DNA of 24,771 nt from NCBI GenBank assembly GCA_019828545.1, contig JACVRA010000270.1:1-24771 (forward strand), read 5' to 3'. Every line of letters begins with the position of its first letter. The first letter of the stretch is position 1. Position numbers and translations under genes: made by a program. Source of the DNA: Paracamarosporium sp. OC-R06-R3. Its lineage: Eukaryota > Ascomycota > Dothideomycetes > Pleosporales > Didymosphaeriaceae. The notes under the pieces are model-generated. The model was given only the letters and a program-made list of their open reading frames with translations, was not told the DNA's origin and made no database searches. Positions 1 to 9,489 of the stretch are shown here, one piece after another.

Positions 1-280
1 ACCTCAACTCCAAAAAATCTCGTGATAATAGCGATTGTTGGCTGTTTTACAGCCTCAAAACGTTGGCCGATTGATTGTTGATGGGCGTGCACTGAGTTAC
101 GACGTGCATTGACTGCCAAGACACGGTAGTCCTACTCGCAAGCCTAACTCGCAAGCCTAACCTAGCTCTCACGGCGCGTCGACAATACAACACAACACAG
201 CTACATTGCCGCCGCACCGTCGACGAACCCGCCCTCAAACCTGTACCTTCCTTCCACCACCAATCGCGATCTTACTCACC
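1..280. promoter_or_regulatory. 5' flank of MED7
   Basis: This is the upstream region and 5' leader of MED7. It holds a perfect 13-bp tandem duplication (listed separately) and a C/A-rich leader that runs into the start context CACCATGGCG. No TATA box was evident. The reading frame that appears to start at 206 begins with TTG, not ATG, so it is only the leader read in frame with MED7. Confidence 0.5.
135..160. repeat. 13-bp perfect tandem repeat
   Basis: CTCGCAAGCCTAA occurs twice head to tail (135-147 and 148-160), about 120 bp before the MED7 start codon. It could be a simple duplication or a doubled factor-binding site; nothing in the sequence decides which. Confidence 0.8.
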
Positions 281-1078
281 ATGGCGCAACCACCACCAGA
301 AGAAGACGACGTCCTCAGCTCGTACTTCCCCAACCCACCGCCCTTCTACAAGCACTTTACGCCCAAGAACCTCGACGCCCTCTCCTCCTTCAAGCAAGCG
401 CAAAACATAGACACCAACGCGACCCTTACCGCGCCGCAACTCCTCGAGCTCCCCATCGAACTCCGTTACCTCATCCCGCCGGAGCCCCCAACCCCAGAAG
501 CAGAATACACCGTCTTCGGCAAAAAAACAAGCATAACCCACCTAGATGACTACCCCGAAGTAATGCAGCAAATCCGGACGCGCCTACAGACACACCCTAT
601 AACAGGCGAACAAGTGCTCGACTGGACGTACACGCAGCTATACCCCTCTACCTTGACATGGTCGTCGCTAGACCGCCAGGCATACCTCTTCCGCTTCCTC
701 CGATCGATTATATTGTCGTATATTGAGCTGCTGGGTATTGTGGCGCAGGATCCTATGAGCGAGGCGAAGGACGAGAAGTTGAAGGATGTTTTGACGCTCG
801 CGTTGAATATGCATGCGTTGGTTAATGAGTATAGGCCGCATCAGGCGAGGGAGACGCTGATTAGGGAGATGGAGAGGCAGGTTGAGAAGAAGAAGAGGGA
901 GGTGGAGGGCGTGAAGAAAATTGGGGTGAGGGTGAGGGAGGTGCTGGAGGGGTTTGGGAGGGGGGCTGTAGAGGGGAAGGAGGAGGCGGAGGGTGTGGTT
1001 GTTGAGGTTGGTGAGGAGGAAAGGCGGATGGAGAGGCATAGAGAGATGTGGGGCGTTATGGATGAGGTGCTGGGGTAG
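281..1078 (+). CDS. MED7: Mediator complex subunit 7
   Basis: Subunit of the middle module of Mediator, the nuclear complex that links transcription activators to RNA polymerase II. The single-exon product has 265 aa. The family hallmark FPNPPPFYKHFT lies at about residues 16-27, followed by the LDAL segment and, at about 60-75, the LIPPEPP loop expected of Med7. The last 100 residues are Lys/Glu/Arg-rich (KKKREVEGVKK, GEEERRMERHREM), matching the helical, coiled-coil part that pairs with MED21. The start at 281 is chosen because it is the first ATG in frame, has a strong context (CACCATGG), and is followed directly by the conserved N-terminus. The codon and strand composition changes sharply around base 710: C-ending codons before, almost none after. 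The identification is firm. Confidence 0.95.
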   Translation: MAQPPPEEDDVLSSYFPNPPPFYKHFTPKNLDALSSFKQAQNIDTNATLTAPQLLELPIELRYLIPPEPPTPEAEYTVFGKKTSITHLDDYPEVMQQIRTRLQTHPITGEQVLDWTYTQLYPSTLTWSSLDRQAYLFRFLRSIILSYIELLGIVAQDPMSEAKDEKLKDVLTLALNMHALVNEYRPHQARETLIREMERQVEKKKREVEGVKKIGVRVREVLEGFGRGAVEGKEEAEGVVVEVGEEERRMERHREMWGVMDEVLG

Positions 1079-1576
1079 TGAGATTGCGAGCAGTGGTGTG
1101 CATTTTCAGAGGATTTTGGTCTCGTGTCCATGCATGACGAAATATATATCCGGGTATTGAAGGCAGAACATAAATGCTTCCGTCTTCAACACACTACATT
1201 TGATATAATTTTCCAAGTTGCCATCATGACCTACATCAAATCACGGACATATCAATATCGAAGAGGGCTTAAGGAGTATCATTAACACTTGCATGTGAAT
1301 ATAGCTCTACAGGTATCCTCCGTAAGACAGACACAGTGAAGAATAACAAAGGTAAAGGCATGACAATGGTATCTATACTTTTCATAGACGACCTTTCCGA
1401 GTCCGCCACAGTCGGCACTCAGCCCTCCAGCTTCCAGTTAAGTAGATACAATGCGAATGGCAAAAATGTACATGAAAGTCGCAAAAGGGATGCTTGCTGG
1501 TATACGCTATGCAGTAGATGCCCGAGGCAAAGAATTGCTTTTGAATCGACGAAATGATGTGTGCCTTGGCCGTTAT
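1079..1576. other. convergent intergenic spacer
   Basis: This region holds the 3' ends of MED7 (+) and the methyltransferase (-), which converge here. AT-rich stretches around 1140-1230 are suitable for polyadenylation. The short reading frames on both strands show no recognisable protein. Nothing else was seen. Confidence 0.6.
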
Positions 1577-3238
1577 TTATTCGGGCTTCCTCGCATACAC
1601 CACCACGCTGTGGATCGTTAATTGATGTCATCCGAGGATTGTTGTGTGGAGACTTACACTGGCCAATATGCATGGCACTCTTTACTCCTCAATTCTGTTC
1701 GAACTTTCGCCAGTAGAACATCCAGCTCGTCCTTTGTCCAGCCTTCGTAGAATTTGAATAAGCGTAAGCTCAAGCCTTCCAGCCCGTCTAAAACAGCGCT
1801 CAGTTGCAGCAAGCCTGCATCTCGCATCTGCTTGTCTGCTGCCCACGGTCCAATAGGGCATCGGAATTCGTGAATCCGGACATCGACGAATCCCGCCCCT
1901 CTGAGGAGGTCGGCCATGGTAGATGGAATTGAGCGCAGGTTTACTCCAACTTTTGCAGCCGCTTTTCCTTGCTGGACACACCATTCTATAAAGGCCGTTC
2001 CTGGGTTGCGCGAGGTGGATTGAATGACACCCATGTAATCCATTTCTTGAAGCTCAATGTAGCCGCCAGGTTTTGTATGTCTACCGAAATTAGTCAGTGC
2101 ATGTGAGAAAGCAGCAAATGCCAATTACCGGTATGCTTGTCGGAACATGCGAGACCAGTCGCGGACTGCAGCTGCCATGGTGCGTAGGTGAACGTAATCA
2201 AAGTGGTTTTCGGGCCAGGTCCAGTCCTGTTCTGCATCGTCGATCTCAAATTTGACGTTTGGAGGTACCCTGGACATGTCAATTTCTGGATCTATATTCA
2301 AAGTCAAGGTGCAGTGTACCATGTTGGCTGTATTGGACTTAGGTCGATAGCGGTCACTTGCAGCAAGTCAGCATATCAACGATCAAACTCTCCGCGGCGG
2401 AATGACCTACCTGTGCAACCTGGATACTCTTCCGCGAAATCGATGGCCCAGATACCCGTACCAGTGCCGACATCTAGAGCCTGCTGTGGGTCTTGAAGGG
2501 GTGCGAAGCACACTTTGTTACCGTAGGTTAAATGTATCGAAGCGTATTTGACGTCAAGGCTGGCCTTGAGTTAGTAGAAACCCTCATAATATAGGCCAGA
2601 AAACCGACCGTTCCTGCTCTTGTTCATCGTCCGGAAACATATACTCTATCATTCGCGTCAGCGCACAGCAGTCAGAAGACGGCGCTTTGGCTACTGACGT
2701 CCGCTTTGGTACTTGAAGACGACGTCAGTCACATGGGTTTAGTGTAACGGAACGAGTGAAGGCTTACGGCGTGGTATCTTCGTCCGTTTTCCCAGTGTCC
2801 AGCAAGTATACTCGAAGTCACTGATGCTGTTTGTGATTGCCTATGGGATTGTTAGCCACCAGCGCACAAAACGGTCACGATCTATGCGACCGGGAAGGCA
2901 CGAAGGTACTCACAGTTCTTCGTATGCAGAGTCTCCCCCATCACTCTGCGAGTCCCAGCTCGCCTAATGGGCTGATTAGCATGGGCTCTATCTCTCGTCA
3001 ATTAAGGATATCTTCAACTTACTACGTCGAGATTCTCGTCTATAGCAGGCGGTCCCTCATCGGCACTCGTATCTACGACTTCTTCGCTGGTAGTATCTAT
3101 GACGGGTGGCGCATCACTGCCAGCGGGTGCGGGCACATGGTGCGTCTCAGGCTGGCTTGCGCTAGGACCCGCATGCGTCTGACTCTCGGGCGCCTCTGTG
3201 GGACGACCTGGGGCGCCTCCGCCCGTACTTGAAGCCAT
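1577..3238 (-). CDS. LaeA-like TAM-domain SAM methyltransferase, 10 exons
   Basis: Predicted S-adenosylmethionine-dependent methyltransferase of the fungal LaeA/TAM group; substrate unknown. I rebuilt ten exons (minus strand): 3023-3238, 2914-2963, 2768-2840, 2699-2711, 2609-2645, 2411-2559, 2320-2356, 2129-2269, 1658-2080, 1577-1607. Together they give 389 aa with no internal stop. Family landmarks appear in order: DGGDSAYEE (about 80-88), ENGRRYHA (106-113), YMFPDDEQEQERLD, AdoMet motif I DVGTGTGIWAID (159-170), DLSPIQPTWVPPN (184-196), then FEIDD, GGYIELQE, HAYWPV and VVYARKPE at the C-terminus. The N-terminal 70 residues are low-complexity and Pro/Ser/Glu-rich. All introns are 48-73 nt with GT..AG ends. 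Exon 4 is only 13 nt. If the last intron is ignored, translation stops in the donor (GTG TAA) and loses the conserved tail. It is divergent from the HET gene. Related proteins include LaeA and many secondary-metabolism methyltransferases, but no biosynthetic cluster is visible here. Confidence 0.88.
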
Positions 3239-4458
3239 CTCTTTCTCTTCAACACAGTTGCGACGGGCTCCGCGGCGGATAATAAGGAGCCCCGCGATTC
3301 CTTCCCTGCGTACGCTTGGCCAGGAACCCGTACTAGCGCTCACACGCGGGCGATCTGCAGCCTTTGCTCTTGACTATAGTGCCTTGGGTACCGTACCCTC
3401 ACACAGCAGCACGTCGGATCCGGGCGAAAGAAGGAAGGTGAGTGAAGGCGCGGATGGGTCGAGTCCAGGAGATGGTTGGCGTGGTGTCGAAGGGGCGGTC
3501 GGATTAATGAGACCGTGTCTAAAGTTCCTAGACGCGCCCCGCAACCGCTCGAGCCGACTGCCGCCCGTTTCTCACCGTGCGGCAATGCAGCGGCCCTCCC
3601 GTTTCTCGATTACAATTGGTGCGCAAAGGAAATGGCCACGTGGGTGATGTGCGGGCCCCCGGCGATGTCGAGCAGATGGACGAACGACCGCGGCTACGTG
3701 GAAGGATGCGATTGTGTGTGAAATCGCTCAGATATGCACGTGCCGAGTTTTCCCTGCTTGGTGGTGGAGAAGTCGCCCTCTACAGACCCGACGCCCTGGT
3801 AGCGGATGCGGCAGAGCAACAAAGCGATTGACATTCACCGGCACCATTGCCTCGTCGCATTCAGAAAGGCAGGTGCCATTGGCCCTGGGTGGTACAGAGG
3901 CAGCTGAAAACACTCCTCCGCGGAGTCGACGACATGACATCAGCGCCGAATCTTCATCGATATATTGAAGCAGGCAACGTCTGAAGAAGTATGAAGAGCC
4001 GGTGGAGACCGAAGCTCACCGAGCCAATCCTACAGCAGTCCCTAGGCAGTAGCTCTAGACATATTTGACAAGAAACCACGAAATCAGTTTCAGCTGATTT
4101 GATCGACTACTGCTCATAAGTTCTAGTCAACATTCCCACTGACTAGGACTATAGGTCAACAAAAACAAATCTCTAGATAATAGGTCAACACCGTCAACTT
4201 TGGATAAACTGAAGTGCCACTAAAAATTCGCAACCATGGATAAGCATACCTCCATGTACAGGAGATTCTAATAGTTCGTATTGTGGCTAGGGAACAGGAA
4301 CTCCTACCTGCCATGGCATTGTAGTCTATGTTCGTGGTAAGCTGTAAGTCTACGACTGGATGTATTGTGCAAGGTCGCACAAGGCTGTGCCTCAGCTCCC
4401 TTACTAATGCGGGGTTCCGCACAGGTCAGCTGATGATTCTGTGTGCGCATTCTCTCTA
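3239..4458. promoter_or_regulatory. divergent spacer between methyltransferase and HET gene
   Basis: This 1.2-kb spacer holds both promoters. The left two thirds are GC-rich and contain several overlapping, unrecognised reading frames, probably spurious, and one CACGTG at 3637-3642. The right third (about 4040-4260) is more AT-rich and carries four GTCAAC hexamers and an inverted repeat AAATCAG..CTGATTT (4081-4100). No gene can be supported. Confidence 0.5.
4126..4198. repeat. cluster of GTCAAC motifs with an 11-bp direct repeat
   Basis: GTCAAC occurs at 4126-4131, 4155-4160, 4184-4189 and 4193-4198. Two of these lie inside the exact direct repeat ATAGGTCAACA (4151-4161 and 4180-4190, 29 bp apart). 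The cluster sits 260-330 bp before the HET-gene ATG, a reasonable place for a regulatory element. No binding factor is assigned. Confidence 0.6.
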
Positions 4459-6433
4459 ATGCCACAGAAACGATTCTGGACTCAAGTCATGGTTCCTACA
4501 CATATTTCGCAATCGTACATACAACCTAAGTGTCAAGTTTGTCGGGGTTTAGAGCTAAAAGAGGGCTTCCCAACTTCTTTGAAGCTTACGTCTCTTGAAA
4601 GCTCCAGGCATGGCTGCTATCTGTGCGATATCCTCTACCAAGCTGTTAGACTTTCTCATGCAACCATCCCATGGACCGCATGGACGAGTGAAGCCCAAGT
4701 GAAAATGTACTCTTGGAACGGCCCCTCGCGCGGCTTGGAATTCTACATTTCCGACAAAGACCCATGTTCGCATTTGTGCGGATGGGATGATTGCCCATCT
4801 CACCATTTGATCTTTCCTCTCGTTGGTGAGAAATCTGTCAGACCCTATGACCTAACTGACAGTGACAGCTAACCCCACATGGCCATTCTCTTGTGCGGTA
4901 CCTTTCCCATCCCAGAGCACAGCATCAGAACAAACAATTGCGACCATCCGACACTGGCTATCCACTTGCGTTAGTGGGCATGCTGCGTGCCGAGGCCAGG
5001 AGAAATCCTACACTCCACGGCGATTGCTTGCTGTAGGTTCGCCAGAACGCAGTGTGTCTTTGGTTGCTAGAAACGTCAGTACGCCTTTCGCACCCTACGC
5101 TTGCTTGTCACATTGCTGGGGTGGTCACCAGCCACTTACTACAACTCTTGCGACAATTCGACAACGGGAGGATGGCTTGTCCTGGTCCGAGATACCTAAA
5201 ACGTTTCAGGATGCCATAATCCTCTGCAGGAGTATCGGGATCGAGTACCTCTGGATTGACTCTCTTTGTATCGTACAGGATGATGACGAAGAGTGGGCAC
5301 GCGAAGCTGCAAACATGGCCCAAATATACAGCAACGCCCATGTTACAATTGCTGCTGCTGCGTCCCGTAACGATACTGAAGGGTGTTTTCGTAATACCGA
5401 TCGCCCCGCGCGACGTTTCCAAACAACCTTTCCAGATGGGTCTGAAGTTGAACTATTCGTGCGCCGTGTAATGCAACATTTTCCAAGGCATTGGCCTCTG
5501 ATGTCTCGCGCTTGGACATACCAGGAAAGGCTCCTATCGCGACGTATGATTCATTTTGGGCCATCTGAAGTCATATGGGAATGTCGCGAGGATATAGCAT
5601 GCGAGTGCGCTACAACAGCGTTTAACCGGGTAACCGGGACTGGCTGGTCTACACTGCAATCGTCAACATCATCATCATCATCAAAAGAGGCCTTTATAAT
5701 CTGGAGGAAGATCGTCGAGGACTACTCTATCCGTCGCCTTACGTTTGCAAAGGACGCGTTTCCAGCCCTATCCGGCATTGCACAACATTTTCACAACACT
5801 ATCAGTAAGAGATTCGAATTAGGTCCATATTTGGCCGGCTTGTGGAAACGTGACTTATTGGCTCAACTCACGTGGTGTTACTATCACCCCCCTGAAACAA
5901 AACTGAGTCCTCCGCGAGCCCCATCGTGGTCCTGGGCTACCAACGAGAGTGAAGTAACATTTCTCCTAATGTCTCGAGAGATGGAGGCAGATGCGGAGAT
6001 ATTAGACTGTTCATGCAGTTTGAGGACTCCACACATATATGGTGAGATCTCAAGAGGCACCCTTCGACTACGAACATCTGTCCTGCGCCTTGAACTTTGT
6101 CTGGGGCTCAGGGATGAGTATAAGCTCAGAAAGTCTGCTGCCGTTCATACGTTCCCACAGTATGAGGCAGCCGAGATCTACGTGGATTATGATCTTGCTC
6201 AAAACCATGGACCTCACAAACCCCATAGAATGAATAGTCTCGAAGATGTATATGTGGCGAAGCTGGGCGCTTTTCACACTGGTGAACACATATCTCTTAT
6301 TCTCAAGAAATCAGAGCAACATGGAGAGGATGATAGCGTGTTGTTCGAACGGATTGGTATTTTGGAAGAAAGCACTGATTCTCCGGGAGTTCCTTTTTCT
6401 GAAGGCGAGGAAATGATTGTTGACATTGTATGA
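4459..6433 (+). CDS. HET-domain (heterokaryon incompatibility) protein
   Basis: Predicted member of the fungal HET family, several of which trigger cell death when unlike strains fuse. There are two exons, 4459-4825 and 4869-6433, with a 43-nt intron, giving 643 aa. The N-terminal part has the usual family cysteines (CQVC, then GCYLC, residues 25-56). The HET domain spans about 199-350 and contains YACLSHCWGG, the stretch IEYLWIDSLCIVQD, MAQIYSNAHVTIAA, and SRAWTYQERLLSRR. The family C-terminal pattern follows, with YLAGLWKRDLL, then RAPSWSWA. ATG 4459 is the first in frame; 4489 is an alternative and would cost ten residues. Two AGs six bases apart (4862, 4868) can end the intron in the same frame. 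No partner NLR or SesB-type gene is adjacent, so a role in allorecognition is family inference only. Confidence 0.9.
5667..5683 (+). repeat. (CAT)n microsatellite inside the HET gene
   Basis: Five CAT units plus CA in a row encode a run of serines (STSSSSS) just after the HET domain. It is short, but in frame and potentially variable in length between strains. Confidence 0.75.
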
Positions 6434-7020
6434 GTTTATCTTGCATATTTACAGCAGTCTTGTACCCAGATTAGCTACTGCATAAATTGTGTTGACTGTG
6501 GAGTAATCATTTGCATTGCTCTCGAATGATACCAAGAAGGCATCTTTACACATACAGCGTTTTTTTGACGGTTTGTCTGGTATCGCGCACTTACCTCGCT
6601 CACCCATAATCGCGCTGTTCACTGTGTTCTTTGACATATAAAACAAGCAAGTATAAACAATACCTTTGTCCAGTCGACAGAATGGTAGATGAACCACCTA
6701 CATTTGTGCGGCTAGCTGCTGCCATTTCCTACCCAGAACCCGCTCTAAACATCTGCATCCACGTAACGGGATTTCTTGCTACGCAGACAAACACGTTCAC
6801 GTAACGGTACCTAGGCTGCAGTAAGTTAATGCACAAGAGACCCTGCAGCAACACAAAGAACGTCAGATAATCGGGTGCAGTAGCCCCGCACAGCATGAGT
6901 TGAGATAATCCTCTATATACCCTAAGAAACCCCAATTTTTCAATCACATGCCGATCCAAGTCAGATCAAGGCATTCCCTATATAATCCAATCATAAGGCA
7001 TCATCGAGCTGTCCTCGCAC
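6434..7020. other. convergent spacer, HET gene to alanine aminotransferase
   Basis: This contains the 3' flanks of two convergent genes. The AT-rich start is suitable for polyadenylation. Small frames on the minus strand (around 6449-6959) show no family resemblance and no supporting start context. Nothing else was seen. Confidence 0.55.
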
Positions 7021-8588
7021 TCACTTGAACTCCTCCAAGAACTCCTTGTGGAACTTGACAATCCTGCCAGTCCACTCGGTTCCGGGTGCCAAGAAGGTCG
7101 TCCGGAAGTGCAGCGTGTTCTCCTTCTGTCCGAAGCCGCTTCCCGCAACGACGCAGATACCCGTCGCGTCCAGCATGCGGAAGCAGTAGAATTCGTCTGG
7201 CGAGCGGCCTTCCTTCTTGGCCTGCTCGACGGCCTTTTGAGGGAGCTTGATGGTGGGGAAGAGGTACATGGAACCCTGTGAATAGATTAGCACGTGAAGA
7301 AGAACACGGGAAGAACATGACGGAGTACGAACCTGAGGCTTGTCACACTCTACACCCTCCATCTGCTTGAACGCCTCATACAAGGCGTAAGCCCTCTCCT
7401 TCAAACCGTTGAAGATACCGTCGTATTCCTTCTTGTACAGCGCGTGGCTCGGCTCGCCCTCCTTCGGCGGGTTGACCATCAACTCAACAATGCACTGCCC
7501 AATGACCGACGGGCAAAGCTGGATGCTAATAAACTTGTAGATTTGCTGCGCAACCTCGTCGTCAAAGCCAACCAGCTCCAAGTACCCGCCACGGTGTCCG
7601 CACTCGCCGACCATGCCCTTGGAGATGCTGTGCAACGATGCGAGCTCGAGGTGGTCGAACTTGCCTGGCTTTTCCTTCTGCAGGTCGCGCAGAGCCTTCT
7701 TGAAGGAGATGAATTCGCCGATGAAGACGTTAGTCTGGTAGACTTCGTCGGCAATGACAACGAGTTGCTTCTCGGCAGCGAATTCGAGGACGGCCTTGAT
7801 GTCCTCGGCAGGAAGGGAAGCACCGGTCGGGTTACCGGGGTTGATGATTGCGATAGCCTTTACATCTGTGCCTTCTGAGACGGCCTTATCGTATGATGTG
7901 CGGATGGCCTCCAGGCTGGTGCCCCATGCCTGGCTTTCGTCCAGGTAGTATGGAACGCACTTGGCGTTCAGGACAGAGAGTGTAGCGGTGTAAAGAGGGT
8001 ATTGGGGAATAGGGACCATGACACCAGTATTGGATGAGGCGCAGATGACATGCATGAGGGTGTTCACGCCAGATGAGGCGCCATTGCTGAGGTAAATGTC
8101 CTTGGAGTTTGCAGGGTAGCCGTCTCGTCCTACATGGGTCAGCAAATATACATTCTCCATATGCGAACCATGCACGTACGCTCGATGTATTTTGCGACGC
8201 TCTCCCTGATGCCTGGGGCACCTTGGCTCTGACTGTATGCTCCTACACTCTTAACCTCCTTCAATAGCCACCTCGCCCTCTCAAATACATCTGGCTGGTA
8301 TCCAAGACTTTTGACGAATGTATCCTCATGTTCTAACAACAATGGGTTCTCCAACAAGCTCGCAACCTGGCGGAAGAAGGTGATAGGCTTCTGGTCTAGC
8401 TGCTGCGGGTTGCCAATGTTTGCTGCAATGACAGTGTCGAAGGGCAGGTCCTTGGCCTCACCCTTTGCCAACTTGGCACGATACTCCTCCGAACGGACGG
8501 CTAGCTCGCCACGTACGGCATACTGGGCCTCTTTTACGTGAGGGTTGATGGTCGCGAGGGAAAGCGCACGGCGGGGTTCGGACGACAT
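7021..8588 (-). CDS. ALT1: alanine aminotransferase (alanine transaminase)
   Basis: PLP-dependent enzyme interconverting alanine plus 2-oxoglutarate with pyruvate plus glutamate. There are three exons on the minus strand, 8180-8588, 7333-8129 and 7021-7275, giving 486 aa, the usual length. Fold-type I aminotransferase motifs are in order: NPHVKEAQYAVRGE (15-28), GNPQQL (59-64), DIYLSNGASSG (147-157), INPGNPTG (232-239), ADEVYQ (263-268) and the Schiff-base lysine K307 in HSISKGMVGECGHRGG. The C-terminus has FRTTFL and FHKEFLEEFK. Intron 2 (7276-7332) is 57 nt, in phase, and stop-free, so unspliced message would still be translatable with 19 extra residues. The start at 8588 is the first ATG. 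The frame stays open upstream for 25 codons without ATG (see findings). The symbol follows yeast; a cytosolic or mitochondrial location cannot be fixed from the ATG form. Confidence 0.94.
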
Positions 8589-9489
8589 GGTACGATACGG
8601 CGGGGCAGCTCTATGCAAGACTATATTCAAGAACGACGTGAGCAAATGGTCCAAAGACACAACTTAAGGTAACAATGGGCACGAAGCACAGCTAAGTGTA
8701 TCAGAAGAAGAGCAACGCCTGCTTTTGACGGGGTGGAAACAAAAGGCGTTGCAGTGTGGTTTTTTTTACGGCACGCGGTGCCCCACTAGGTAGTGCAGAT
8801 GGATGCACGCCTGTCCGAGGTCTTGCTTCCAGAAGCGCGCCGTGGGCTCAGAACGGCGGTGGGAGAGGCCTGAAATGCATTACCTTTGGCGCCCATGCCG
8901 ACAGGCCTTCGTGTCCGCTTCCACCCATTGATGTTGATTATTTGCCTCGCAGTGGCGACGGATTGGTGCCAGTGAGCCGATGACAGCGACATAGTGAGGA
9001 CCCTGGCCCTTATCGGCGGTTATTTGAGATCTGCCTCCACTCGCCCCCCACGGGCCGTCTGCTCGCTTGTATGCGCGTAACAAGAGGCGATCGAGTAAGC
9101 TGGTTCCGGATATTCGAGGGTGGAGGAGGGAAGAAGAAGTTCGTGGGACGGCAAGCCAAAAAGCAAAGTGTGTCGCACGACTCAACAACTTATCAGCTCC
9201 CCCTTATTCCGCGTCGTCTCACTTGCGGGGGTTCGGGAGGGGAGCTTTGGCCAGATGCAGGGACCTTTGTTAGAAGCTGCCACACCGCATCGCCGACGGC
9301 CTCCGTCTATCTGTTTTGCTTGCGGGCAAAGTTGGTCACACACGTGGTGGTCGTGGATAGCAGGGCAAGGAGTGAGACATTCGTATGGCTTTGTGCCTAG
9401 TGGTCGTGCGAGCAATCGCCGGACAGCTCTAGCTATGTAATTTAAAAGCCTCCACCGTCATCCCGCTGATCATACACTTGAAGGTTCGC
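8589..9489. promoter_or_regulatory. upstream region of alanine aminotransferase
   Basis: This 0.9-kb region lies between the aminotransferase start and the RPN7 3' end, both on the minus strand. It contains a T-run at 8760-8766, one CACGTG at 9341-9346 and several overlapping unrecognised frames on the + strand (9067-9440), which I take to be noise because they lack known motifs and overlap in all three frames. The right end also serves as the RPN7 3' flank. Confidence 0.5.

Noticed and set aside
668..1131. Long reading frames on the minus strand over the MED7 3' half
   Set aside because: They are shadows created by the G-rich codon composition of MED7. Their translations are Leu/Pro/Ser-rich and unlike any family.
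3340..3968. Several overlapping frames in the GC-rich part of the methyltransferase/HET spacer
   Set aside because: They occur in many frames at once on both strands, have no conserved motif, and are typical chance frames in GC-rich DNA.
1577..6433. Methyltransferase plus HET gene as a secondary-metabolite or incompatibility cluster
   Set aside because: No polyketide synthase, NRPS, terpene synthase, NLR or partner gene is present, and housekeeping genes flank the pair on both sides.
9067..9440. Three overlapping + strand frames upstream of alanine aminotransferase
   Set aside because: All three + frames are open over the same bases, with no recognisable domain, which points to composition and not coding.
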